NCBI RefSeq assembly: GCF_019924045.1 | Contig: NZ_JAHXBN010000020.1 | Span: 97,074 to 161,073 of the forward strand | From: Dyadobacter fermentans | GTDB lineage: Bacteria; Bacteroidota; Bacteroidia; Cytophagales; Spirosomataceae | Direction of reading: 5' to 3' | DNA: 64,000 bases | Shown: positions 25,069 to 32,979 of the stretch, piece after piece | How the letters are laid out: every line of letters starts with the position of its first letter | Numbering within the stretch: the first letter of the stretch is position 1 | Notes under the pieces: model-generated | Database searches by the model: none | The model's input: only the letters and a program-made list of their open reading frames with translations | Told to the model about the DNA's origin: nothing | Program-made: the position numbers and the translations under genes

Positions 25069-26754
25069 CTAGGTCGACAATGGACGTCCGGCAGGGATAT
25101 TGATCCGCTGGCGGTTGTTCGGGAAGGTAGCACGCTTGGCCGTAAATTTGGCATTCACATATTCCACCATATCGATTTCGCCGGTAATGGTGTCGCCCGA
25201 AAGCTTTCCGTAGAATGTCATCGTGAGGTTGTCGCCCGGCACGCTGTACCGGCTTTGGAAACGTACTTCGTCGCCATCAATGTTACCAAACAGCTCGCGT
25301 GTCGCGAACTCGCCTTTGTGGGTTCCGTACAGGTAGTTGCCGTCCTGCTTTTCGATAATGAATGTATGCTTGCTGGCACTGGTGTAAAATTCGATGCTCA
25401 CATCCCAACGGCCTGCGATTTCGGCAGCAGGCGCTTTCATCGTCGCTTCGGCTTTCGGCGCGCTGCGTTTGCGGGTGAGGATTTCGTAAATGCGCTCCGC
25501 CACAATTTTGTCGTTACCCGGGCCCATCATATAGGCGGCTACGGTAATCGACGTGGTAGGGGGGCCCGATTGTGCTGCCTGACCTCTGCGGAAGCCGGTT
25601 CCGACGGCCACACGCGGTTTGGTGGTTTGCAGCTCGTCGGCTACTTCCTGGCCGGTTATATTCAGCTTGGTAGGGTCCCAGGTTATGGTTAATGTCGGTG
25701 TAGCATTATCCAACGCGCCTTCCGCGGGCTCTTTAATTTCGAGTTTAGCACTTGGAATGCCGCTCAGTTTCTTGGAAATGTTTTCCAGCCATGATACCCA
25801 GGTTCTCATTTCAGCCTTATGGTCACGCGTGGCCCATGCTTCCACGGCTGCCAGCATTCCGATCATTTCTTCGCGGCCTACTTTATTGTTGCGGCAAGGT
25901 CCGTGGTGCGGTGCGCTGGCCTGCCATGCCGACATGAGTACATCCTTGCTGCCGAGCATCAGACCTGCGCACTGTGGTCCGCGAATTACTTTTCCACCAC
26001 TATATGCCACCACGCTCGCTCCGGCTTGCAAATGGATATTAGGGATTGTCAAACGTTCGGCTGCTGCATCCACCAGCAATGGCACGCCGGCAGGTTTGGC
26101 AATATCCGCTACGGCCTTTACAGTCCATGGCTCATCACCCGGCATCATGTAAATCATCGCCGTACGAGGGGTAATGGCCTTTTTGAGTTCTTCAATGGTT
26201 TCGACGGTGATGATTTTTACGCCTACATTACGTATCGCGTGGTCATACACGTTGCGCGAGGATCTCGGGATAATCACCTCCGTTTTTTCAAAACCTTCCA
26301 GGTTGGGAATGCGTATCAGTTTTTCGGGGTTACCACCTGCGATAATACCCGCGGTTACCTCGTTCATGCCTGCCGCACAGCCCGAGGATACCATACCCCA
26401 TTCGGAGCCGACGATTTCTGATAGGCGCTGGCCCACACCAAACGCCAGCTCGTCGATCTGTACATTATACTGGCATGCATACTCCATAGCCTGACGAACT
26501 TCGGGCAGTTCTATGGACGCTCCGATAATGGTAAATGTCCCCCGGCAGTTGATAATCGGCTCCACGCCGATCGACTGATAGATTTGCGGTCCGGGCTTCA
26601 AGGGCCCGGGTGCTGATACAGCCGCCGAGGCTTTCTGAAACCACTTCGGTTTGCTGCTTTCGGCAAAGGCCGCGGACGTGCTGGCCGCCGCGCTCAGAAC
26701 GCCTCCCGCGAGCGGGATCATGGAAAGATCTTTTAAAAGTTCTCTGCGTTTCAT
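25069..26754 (-). CDS. Exported SelA-like PLP-dependent protein with extra C-terminal beta domain
   Basis: The 561-residue protein starts with a twin-arginine-like leader (MKRRELLKDLSMIPLAGG, cleavage near SAAFA). Residues ~55-440 match the selenocysteine synthase/DgaE-type fold-type I PLP enzymes: SSGCAAGMNEVTAGI, VDAAAERLTIP and the PLP-lysine segment AYSGGKVIRGPQCAG. The last ~110 residues (AGRWDVSIEFYTSASKHTFI...) form a separate beta-rich domain. SelA-like relatives act on amino sugars or amino acids. The partner amidohydrolase is encoded just upstream and is exported too. Substrate unknown; a periplasmic PLP enzyme is unusual. Confidence 0.85.
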   Translation of the reverse strand: MKRRELLKDLSMIPLAGGVLSAAASTSAAFAESSKPKWFQKASAAVSAPGPLKPGPQIYQSIGVEPIINCRGTFTIIGASIELPEVRQAMEYACQYNVQIDELAFGVGQRLSEIVGSEWGMVSSGCAAGMNEVTAGIIAGGNPEKLIRIPNLEGFEKTEVIIPRSSRNVYDHAIRNVGVKIITVETIEELKKAITPRTAMIYMMPGDEPWTVKAVADIAKPAGVPLLVDAAAERLTIPNIHLQAGASVVAYSGGKVIRGPQCAGLMLGSKDVLMSAWQASAPHHGPCRNNKVGREEMIGMLAAVEAWATRDHKAEMRTWVSWLENISKKLSGIPSAKLEIKEPAEGALDNATPTLTITWDPTKLNITGQEVADELQTTKPRVAVGTGFRRGQAAQSGPPTTSITVAAYMMGPGNDKIVAERIYEILTRKRSAPKAEATMKAPAAEIAGRWDVSIEFYTSASKHTFIIEKQDGNYLYGTHKGEFATRELFGNIDGDEVRFQSRYSVPGDNLTMTFYGKLSGDTITGEIDMVEYVNAKFTAKRATFPNNRQRINIPAGRPLST

Positions 26755-26806
26755 TGGTGTTAAGGTATGGGGGTTTGAATGGTTAAAGGGCGTTGTCGGG
26801 AAATGG

Positions 26807-26866
26807 TCAGGTGTTGTTGGGTTTAGTCAGGTATTGTCAAGTTGAGTCAGGTGTTGAGGTAAGGAT
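26807..26866. repeat. Tandem 20-base repeat, three copies
   Basis: Three degenerate copies start at 26807, 26827 and 26847: TCAGGTGTTGTTGGGTTTAG, TCAGGTATTGTCAAGTTGAG and TCAGGTGTTGAGGTAAGGAT. A weaker fourth copy precedes them near 26788. The unit resembles the arm of the hairpin at 14518-14539. It lies between the amidohydrolase and SelA-like genes. Confidence 0.7.
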
Positions 26867-26918
26867 GCCTGATTGGGTTTGGAATACCCTTTTTCTTGAA
26901 TAAATATCTTCCTTTCGA

Positions 26919-28256
26919 TTACCTGGGGCCTGTTCCCGGGGTTTGCTGGCCCTGGTTGGTTGCGGGGCGCTCCGGACGGGGCAGGTTAACGGGCTCCACG
27001 CGCGCATTGAGCGTATACACGATGTTGCCGCCGCGGATGGTCGCTTCGGTTTCGATGCGTTTTTTGCCGGTGATTTTGCCGTCGCGCGCGTAGTAGCCAA
27101 AGTTCCCGTCGCGCACGTTCAACAGGGCCACGTCGGCGGGCGAGCCTACGGACAGGTTCCCGAGTTCCTCGCGGCGGATCTCCTGTGCAGGGTTCCAGGT
27201 GCTGGCTTTGATCACACTTTTGAAATCCATACCCATCGCCATAAACATGGACATAATGTTGTTCATGTCCTTCATGGCCGAGTTCATGCTGCTCGTATGC
27301 AGATCTGTGCTGATAGAATTAGGATAAAAGCCCTGCTTAATAGCCGGCTGTCCCTGGGAGAAAAGGAAGCTGGCTCCCCCGAAGCCCACATCAAATATTA
27401 CCCCGCGTTTCTGTGCTTCGATTGCGTAGGGTTTCACTTTATTGGTCGATACGTCCACGATAGATTCGCGGCCGCGGCCGCTGTTATTGCTGTTGCCGCC
27501 GAAGCAATGGGTGTAGATGTCGCCTTTACGGAATTTTTTCAAATACAATTCTTCCAACGGCAACACCGGGTTGGCACTGCCGAAATCGACCATGATGGGG
27601 ATGTTGGCGAGCGTTCCGGCCTCCAATGCACGGTCGGTGGGCGTCCAGTCGTGACCCACGAAATGCGCCAACTTTACACCTACGACGTCGTTCGGGTACT
27701 TTTTGGCCATTTCGGCAGTCGCTTTCGCATCCATTTCTTCGAGGCTGTTCTCGAATTTCCCACCAGCCATTCCTTCGCCCACAATGTTCAGGAATGCGAG
27801 CACACGAGTTTTGGAAAGGTCGATGGTTTGTTTTTTGAAAGTCTCAAAGGTCTTCCAGCCGGAACTTCCCGCATCCACGACGGTGGTAACGCCTGAGCGG
27901 AACGTGAAGCCGTCGGCGGGCAGACCGTTCGGGCCATTACGGTAGGTGCCTTGGAGGTCGGTACCCCAGAAAAAGTGCACGTGAATGTCGATGAGCCCGG
28001 GCGTGACGTAGAGTCCTTTGGCATCCACCACCTGCACAGCCTGGCTGGCGTCGATGTTTTTGGCTACGAGGGCGATCTTTCCGTCCTCACCGCCCGGCGT
28101 GCCTTCGATGGCCACGTCCATAACGGCGTCGATGTTGTTTTTCGGGTCGATCACATGCCCGCCTTTGATCACGACGCTGTATTTCTTGGTCTGTGACCAG
28201 GCCGGCTGACACAGGATAAAGAGCACCACCAGGGCTGAAAGGGAGAAAGCTCTCAT
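26919..28256 (-). CDS. Exported amidohydrolase/deacetylase family metallohydrolase
   Basis: The 445-residue protein has a Sec signal peptide (MRAFSLSALVVLFILCQPAWSQ). The mature part is a dihydroorotase-like amidohydrolase: HxH in GLIDIHVHFFWG (~97), a metal-bridging lysine candidate in VVGVKLAHFVGHD, DIYTHCFGG, and STDLHTSS near residue 315. It is usually paired with SelA-like PLP proteins (EF_0837/EF_0838-type pairs), as here with the gene 164 bp downstream. It probably removes an acyl group from an amino compound before the PLP step; the substrate is not known. The C-terminal ~25 residues are proline-rich and low complexity. Confidence 0.86.
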   Translation of the reverse strand: MRAFSLSALVVLFILCQPAWSQTKKYSVVIKGGHVIDPKNNIDAVMDVAIEGTPGGEDGKIALVAKNIDASQAVQVVDAKGLYVTPGLIDIHVHFFWGTDLQGTYRNGPNGLPADGFTFRSGVTTVVDAGSSGWKTFETFKKQTIDLSKTRVLAFLNIVGEGMAGGKFENSLEEMDAKATAEMAKKYPNDVVGVKLAHFVGHDWTPTDRALEAGTLANIPIMVDFGSANPVLPLEELYLKKFRKGDIYTHCFGGNSNNSGRGRESIVDVSTNKVKPYAIEAQKRGVIFDVGFGGASFLFSQGQPAIKQGFYPNSISTDLHTSSMNSAMKDMNNIMSMFMAMGMDFKSVIKASTWNPAQEIRREELGNLSVGSPADVALLNVRDGNFGYYARDGKITGKKRIETEATIRGGNIVYTLNARVEPVNLPRPERPATNQGQQTPGTGPR

Positions 28257-28732
28257 AATATTAAGGGTTTAGGATAGATAAATGCTTCTGTACAATGTCT
28301 TTGCAAGCAGGCTGCATTCATGATGAGGACACATATTTAATATCAAAACCCCCATCACCGGCCTGTAATTATTTTCACACGCCCGTTATGCCGATAAAAG
28401 CATCGACGGGACTGCTTTTACGCTGGTATCCAGCCCGAAACGCCGGATTTTTTTGTTCAGATATTTCTCACGAGCCAATGTAAAAGACTGCATTTTTCAT
28501 TTCGCTGCCCGACCGATCGGTCGGCTGGGGTGGCTCTGCCGCGGCCGGAAGATTTTGTCTGGTGTTTATGCCTGTAAATCAGGGTAGAATTGACCAAGGG
28601 GTCGTTTTTGAACTATAAGGGCGTTGTGAGCCTGCTTCGCTGAGAAAAAAAAGCGGTGGGTCTGTCCTGTTTCCGGCATCCCGTTTGTATTGGGGTTAGT
28701 TGAAACAATATTCACCTCAAAAACAGTCCATC
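28257..28732. other. Intergenic region without a clear gene
   Basis: This 476-bp gap separates the divergent amidohydrolase and DHFR-like genes. The only plus-strand frame of note (28295-28483) lacks codon bias and domain signs. The clearest feature is the palindrome at 28509-28524. No TAnnTTTG box with proper spacing was found. Confidence 0.5.
28509..28524. promoter_or_regulatory. Perfect 16-bp palindrome, TetR-like operator candidate
   Basis: CCGACCGATCGGTCGG reads the same on both strands and resembles TetR/AcrR-type operators. It lies about 210 bp upstream of the DHFR-like gene. No TetR gene is in the window, so the regulator would be elsewhere. Confidence 0.35.
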
Positions 28733-29287
28733 ATGGGAAAGCTCATTGCCTACAATTTCACGACGCTCAACGGTTATTTCAAAGGACCCGATAACGACAT
28801 CAGCTGGCACCGGCATGGCGAAGAAGAAAACGGCTTTGCGTCCGATAACCTCGAAGCCAGAGCCACGCTGCTGTTCGGCAGGGTAACCTATGAGATGATG
28901 GCAAGTTTCTGGCCCACGCCCATGGCCATCGAAAGCATGCCGGAAGTAGCCCAGGGGATGAATGAATCCGAAAAGATCGTATTTTCAACGACCCTCGAAA
29001 GCGCCGGTTGGGAGAATACCACGCTCATTAAAGGGGACCTTATCGAAGCCGTTCGAAAACTTAAAGCTATTCCCGGCAAAACCATGACTATCCTGGGCAG
29101 CGGGAGCATCATTGCCCAACTTGCCGAAGCACGCCTGATTGATGAATATCAGTTTATGATCGATCCCGTAGCCATCGGAGAAGGTACGCCCTCATTTCAG
29201 GGATTAACGAGGAAATTGGATTTGAAGCTGATCAACCACCGTGTATTTAGCAGCGGGGTGGTTTTATTGACTTATGAGGCGATTTGA
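28733..29287 (+). CDS. Dihydrofolate reductase family protein (RibD C-terminal-like)
   Basis: This 184-residue protein has the RibD-C/DHFR-like fold common in Bacteroidota: KLIAYNFTTLNGYFKGP at the N-terminus, ATLLFGRVTYEMMASFWPT (~45-65), KTMTILGSGSIIAQL (~115) and an acidic/hydrophobic end. Start 28733 is chosen over 28700 because the family starts at this position. The substrate is unknown; such genes often accompany YCII, ECF42, SRPBCC and DUF1801 genes, all found in this window. Confidence 0.88.
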   Translation: MGKLIAYNFTTLNGYFKGPDNDISWHRHGEEENGFASDNLEARATLLFGRVTYEMMASFWPTPMAIESMPEVAQGMNESEKIVFSTTLESAGWENTTLIKGDLIEAVRKLKAIPGKTMTILGSGSIIAQLAEARLIDEYQFMIDPVAIGEGTPSFQGLTRKLDLKLINHRVFSSGVVLLTYEAI

Positions 29288-29299
29288 AACGTTTGCTTT

Positions 29300-29578
29300 T
29301 CAGGATGGTTGATTGTCGTGATAGGGAATAGCTTTGACGAGCCGGATATTGTTGTATTCGGGGATCGTTACGACGTTCTCCTTGGGTATTATCCCTCTCT
29401 GAATCCAGTTTGTCACGGTCTGCGTGTTGGGGATATTGAACCGTTTGCAATACTCGGAAATAGTGACCCATTGATCCATCGGATATTGAACGCCCTTGTA
29501 TTCGCAATAGTCTTTCAAGGCCTGTTTGCTATCCGCAAGTAGCTTTTCCAGCTCGGATTGGTTGGTTTCTGTCGTCAT
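29300..29578 (-). CDS. Small HTH-like protein
   Basis: The 92-residue protein has an N-terminal helix, then DQWVTISEYCKRFNIPNTQT followed by VTNWIQRGIIP, which resembles the MerR/excisionase-type winged HTH (a D-W-IxxGxIP pattern). It probably binds DNA or RNA. A 52-residue gene starts 174 bp before its own start and ends 15 bp before it, so they form a two-gene unit. Confidence 0.65.
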   Translation of the reverse strand: MTTETNQSELEKLLADSKQALKDYCEYKGVQYPMDQWVTISEYCKRFNIPNTQTVTNWIQRGIIPKENVVTIPEYNNIRLVKAIPYHDNQPS

Positions 29579-29593
29579 AATTTCGGGTCTGAA

Positions 29594-29752
29594 TTAATCA
29601 GTAGCATTGTTATCCTCTTCATTTAACGCTTTTTGAATGAGTGCAATCATGTCCAGCACCTGATCCAATTCCTTCTGGGTCATTGAATCCTGACGATCAC
29701 GAAGGTATTGCCGAAGCGCAGCCAACTGCATGCGGAGGTGAAATTCTTGCAT
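29594..29752 (-). CDS. 52-residue helical protein
   Basis: The frame from ATG at 29752 to TAA at 29594 encodes a helical, charged protein (MQEFHLRMQLAALRQYLRDR, then QKELDQVLDMIALIQKALNE) with leucines spaced for a coiled coil. It lies 15 bp before the HTH-like gene and has a sensible start and stop. No family is recognised. Being short, it could be a chance frame, but the amphipathic pattern argues for a real gene. Confidence 0.5.
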   Translation of the reverse strand: MQEFHLRMQLAALRQYLRDRQDSMTQKELDQVLDMIALIQKALNEEDNNATD

Positions 29753-29864
29753 TTTGATAGTGTGTCACGGGTTTAAAGTTACACCTTGTTTCGTTACGAA
29801 TCAAGTTGTTTTATAACGGTAATATCTTAAAATTTATCAAAATATTTATAATAAAATCGACAGC

Positions 29865-30218
29865 ATGGAAGAATACCTCATCCTCATGCGCCTTGATCTC
29901 CTGACAAAGGGTGCACAGCCTTCTCCCGAGCAAATGCAGGAGTATATGAAGCAGTACCACCATTGGATTAGCGGTATTGTGGAGGAAGGGAAATTTGCAG
30001 GCGGGAAGGGGCTCTCTACGGAGGGTAAAGTGCTCAAAACCAACAATGTGGTAACCGACGGACCGTACGCAGAAACGAAGGAATCGCTGGCTGGTTTTAT
30101 CGTGGTCCGCGCGGAGAGCTTCGATGATGCCATGCGGCTGGCGGCACAGTGCCCGATCCTGAATGGCGATGGGAACAGCGTGGAGGTAAGGAAAATCGTT
30201 TCCGTGCATGAACACTGA
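29865..30218 (+). CDS. YCII-related (DGPF-type) protein
   Basis: The 117-residue protein has the YCII fold: EYLILMRLD at the start, TDGPYAETKESLAGFIVV in the middle (DGPY in place of the usual DGPF) and RLAAQCPIL near the end. Its last codons overlap the sigma factor gene by eleven bases. This is the standard partner of ECF42 sigma factors; its role in signalling is unknown. Confidence 0.92.
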   Translation: MEEYLILMRLDLLTKGAQPSPEQMQEYMKQYHHWISGIVEEGKFAGGKGLSTEGKVLKTNNVVTDGPYAETKESLAGFIVVRAESFDDAMRLAAQCPILNGDGNSVEVRKIVSVHEH

Positions 30219-31437
30219 GCCACCGATCCCGCATTTGTTCAGGACGGAGTACCGGAAGATCGTTTCGGTACTTTGCAGGCATTTCGGGTTCCGGGAAATA
30301 GAAGTGGCTGAGGACATTGCGAGCGATACGTTTCTGGTGGCAACGCAGGCTTGGGGTATTGAGGGGCCACCGCCGAACCCCGCGGGCTGGCTCTACAATA
30401 CGGCTAAAAACAAGGCGAAAAATTACCTGCACCGCCATTCGATCTACGAGGAGCGGGTATTGCCGGAGGTCCGGGCCGGGCTCGGCGAGGAGCAGGCATT
30501 CGAGATAGACCTTACACCCGAGAATATCACGGACAGCCAGTTGCAAATGCTGTTCGCAGTGTGTCACCCGGCGATATCGGAAGAGTCGCAGGTAGGGCTG
30601 GCGCTACGGGTACTCTGCGGATTTGGCATTCAGGAAATTGCGGACGCATTCCTGACAACGAAAGAAGTCATCAACAAACGACTGACCAGGGCCCGGGAAC
30701 GGCTTCGGGAGGTCGATATCCGCATTGAAATGCCGGCTCCGGCAGAAATGGATGCGCGGCTCGGACCTGTGCTGACGACCCTCTATTTGCTTTTCAATGA
30801 AGGATATTATTCGATGAGCCAGGACCATACGCTGCGGAAGGACGTTTGCCTGGAAGCCATTCGGCTTTGCACGATGCTGATCGAAAACAATGCTACCAAT
30901 AAGCCGCAGGTCAATGCGCTGATGGCGATGATGTGTTTTCACGCCTCGCGGTTCGATGCCCGTACGGATGCTTCGGGCGCGCTGGTGCTGTACGAGGAGC
31001 AAGACCCGAGCCTGTGGAATGCGGATCTTATCAGGAATGGATACATTTTTCTGCAATCGGCAGCCAGGGGCGAGCAGGTTTCGCGGTATCACCTTGAAGC
31101 GGGCATCGCATACTGGCACACGCAAAAAGAGGATACTTCGGAAAAATGGAGCAGCATCGTTTACTACTATGATCAGTTGTTGAAACTCAGCTATTCTCCC
31201 GTTGCAGCGCTTAATCGGGCGTTTGCCTTGTCCAAATGGAAAGGAAAAGCCGAAGCGATCCGCGAAACGGAGGCCCTGGCGCTGGAAGGCAATCATTTTT
31301 ATTTCGCATTGCTGGGCGAACTCTATGATGGAATCGACCGGCAAAAGGCTTTGGAAAACCTGGACAATGCATTGCGGCTGGCGAGGACTGCCGCCGACCA
31401 GCAGGCGATCCGCAAGCGGATTTTGGCGTTGTCCTGA
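30208..31437 (+). CDS. ECF42-type RNA polymerase sigma factor
   Basis: The 409-residue protein has sigma-70 region 2 (~10-75: HFGFREIEVAEDIASDTFLVA) and region 4 (~125-175: LALRVLCGFGIQEIADAFLT...VINKRLTRARERLRE). It is followed by a long C-terminal extension (~180-405) with LYLLFNEGYYSMS and TPR-like helices (DUF6596). This architecture plus the overlapping YCII gene define ECF42, which has no classical anti-sigma factor. The extension is thought to control activity. The target promoters are unknown; no anti-sigma gene is adjacent. Confidence 0.92.
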   Translation: MNTEPPIPHLFRTEYRKIVSVLCRHFGFREIEVAEDIASDTFLVATQAWGIEGPPPNPAGWLYNTAKNKAKNYLHRHSIYEERVLPEVRAGLGEEQAFEIDLTPENITDSQLQMLFAVCHPAISEESQVGLALRVLCGFGIQEIADAFLTTKEVINKRLTRARERLREVDIRIEMPAPAEMDARLGPVLTTLYLLFNEGYYSMSQDHTLRKDVCLEAIRLCTMLIENNATNKPQVNALMAMMCFHASRFDARTDASGALVLYEEQDPSLWNADLIRNGYIFLQSAARGEQVSRYHLEAGIAYWHTQKEDTSEKWSSIVYYYDQLLKLSYSPVAALNRAFALSKWKGKAEAIRETEALALEGNHFYFALLGELYDGIDRQKALENLDNALRLARTAADQQAIRKRILALS

Positions 31438-31447
31438 AATTGCGGTC

Positions 31448-32797
31448 CTATTTTTTGCTGGATATTTTCACCAAACGCTTTTTCAGCACCCGTTGGTAAA
31501 GCAAGTTATTCAGCCAAATGAAAATGATCACACCCAGGATGATAAACACCGCATTCAGCTTGTAAGAGAAACCTACGAACTTCTCCTTGCCGTCAAGTGA
31601 AAGCTCGAAGCGGAGCCAGGAGCGCTCGACAGTGGTAGTAATGCGATCGAAAGGAAGGGCTTCATCGTAAATGATTTTGGTGATGAAATGGCCGGTCGTA
31701 TCCATATAACCATACTTATCATCTATCCGGATCATCGAGACACCGTGATTGTAGTAGGAAGCAAAGTCATATTTCAGCGGTGTCCTTATCCGGCCCGATT
31801 TATCGATGTGCCCGAATTTGCCGTTAATCGCGACCGCAGAACGGTTTTCGGCCGTGAAACCGGTGGCTTCATCATACAAATGCCGGATACGCAGTTTGCC
31901 GGTTTTATCGATGCAGCCCCATTTCCCATCCTTTTTTACCCAAAACAAGCCATTGGTTGGTTTACGGGTATCGGTGTATTCGAACGGGACAATGAGATCG
32001 CCGGTGAAGGGACTGATATAACCGTACTTATCGCCATACTGCACGCGTTCCATCCCCTGGCCGGAGTATTTGTAATCGGGATCGATGTCGTCGAGTGCCA
32101 CTGGGACTTTCAGCATCATGTTTTTATCGATGATCCCGTATTTGCCTTTGTAAAGGAAATGGTAAATGAATTTCGACGCTTTGATTTCTTTTTCGATAAA
32201 GCGGCTGAAATTGAAGTTCAGTATATTGAAATCCATGGGCTTTTGTACCCACCATAAAACATCCTCTTTCGTATCATGATTGCAAAGGAAATCGATATCC
32301 GAATCCTTGATCTGATAGTTTTTGGTATAATGTTGAATAGGGATTTTATAGATTTCATTTCCTTTAAGATCGATGTAGGAAAGCCCGTAATGCATGCCGG
32401 ATGGATATATAACCCAGGTTTTACCGTCGCGGAACCGGTCGGTGGAAGTGTATTTGGGTTCAATGACAATATTTCCGCGCTTGTCGATGAAGCCGTGCAG
32501 ACCGTGTCCTTCCGGCCCCAGTTCCATTGGCACGAATTCGGCCAGGCCTTCGGCAAATTCGCCGATGTCGCGGAAGGCGGGGGAGAGCTTTCGGCCGCTT
32601 TTGTCGGTGATGAATGTCTCGTACGACCGGCAGGGGATGCTTACCTTCTTCACGACGTACACATCGTCGTATTCGCGGTATTCCTTGTATTCTTTCAGCC
32701 ATGCTTTGTCGACGGCCGGTTTTGTCTGGGCTGCGGCCCAGGCCGATTGCAACAGGAGAAACAGGTATGTAAGATGATAAAAAGTCGGTCGAAGCAT
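31448..32797 (-). CDS. WG-repeat protein with C-terminal membrane anchor
   Basis: The 449-residue protein has a Sec signal (LTYLFLLLQSAWAAAQ) and about eight WG-type beta repeats of the form G-x-I-D-K-x-G with KYGYI (HGFIDKRGNIVI, KYGYISPFTGDLIV, KWGCIDKTGKLRI, KFGHIDKSGRI, KYGYMDTTGHFI). A C-terminal hydrophobic helix (AVFIILGVIIFIWLNNLLY) and a basic tail would anchor it. WG repeats probably bind proteins or peptides; the role here is unknown. Confidence 0.88.
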   Translation of the reverse strand: MLRPTFYHLTYLFLLLQSAWAAAQTKPAVDKAWLKEYKEYREYDDVYVVKKVSIPCRSYETFITDKSGRKLSPAFRDIGEFAEGLAEFVPMELGPEGHGLHGFIDKRGNIVIEPKYTSTDRFRDGKTWVIYPSGMHYGLSYIDLKGNEIYKIPIQHYTKNYQIKDSDIDFLCNHDTKEDVLWWVQKPMDFNILNFNFSRFIEKEIKASKFIYHFLYKGKYGIIDKNMMLKVPVALDDIDPDYKYSGQGMERVQYGDKYGYISPFTGDLIVPFEYTDTRKPTNGLFWVKKDGKWGCIDKTGKLRIRHLYDEATGFTAENRSAVAINGKFGHIDKSGRIRTPLKYDFASYYNHGVSMIRIDDKYGYMDTTGHFITKIIYDEALPFDRITTTVERSWLRFELSLDGKEKFVGFSYKLNAVFIILGVIIFIWLNNLLYQRVLKKRLVKISSKK

Positions 32798-32979
32798 TCA
32801 GAAAACGCGGGTTTCAGGTTAGTCGCGGCCATTGCGCAGCGGCGTCGGTATGACGCAGAACGCGGCGGGCATTCAATTTTAACCTGCAAAAAACAAAAAC
32901 TTGGCAGGATTATCGATTTTCGGAGGGGTAATTATTTAAGAAAATAGGTTTAAATTAAGCTCGGACTTATTCAGAAATC

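Noticed and set aside
26807..26866. CRISPR-like array from the 20-base repeats
   Set aside because: The copies are contiguous with no spacers and are degenerate.
26943..27896. 317-codon open frame opposite the amidohydrolase gene
   Set aside because: Antisense shadow; the minus-strand product has a signal peptide and metal-binding motifs.
28295..28483. 62-codon frame in the gap before the DHFR-like gene
   Set aside because: Composition is not protein-like, there is no promoter and no homologous feature is recognised.
30604..31344. 246-codon frame opposite the ECF42 gene
   Set aside because: Shadow of a clearly homologous sigma factor gene.
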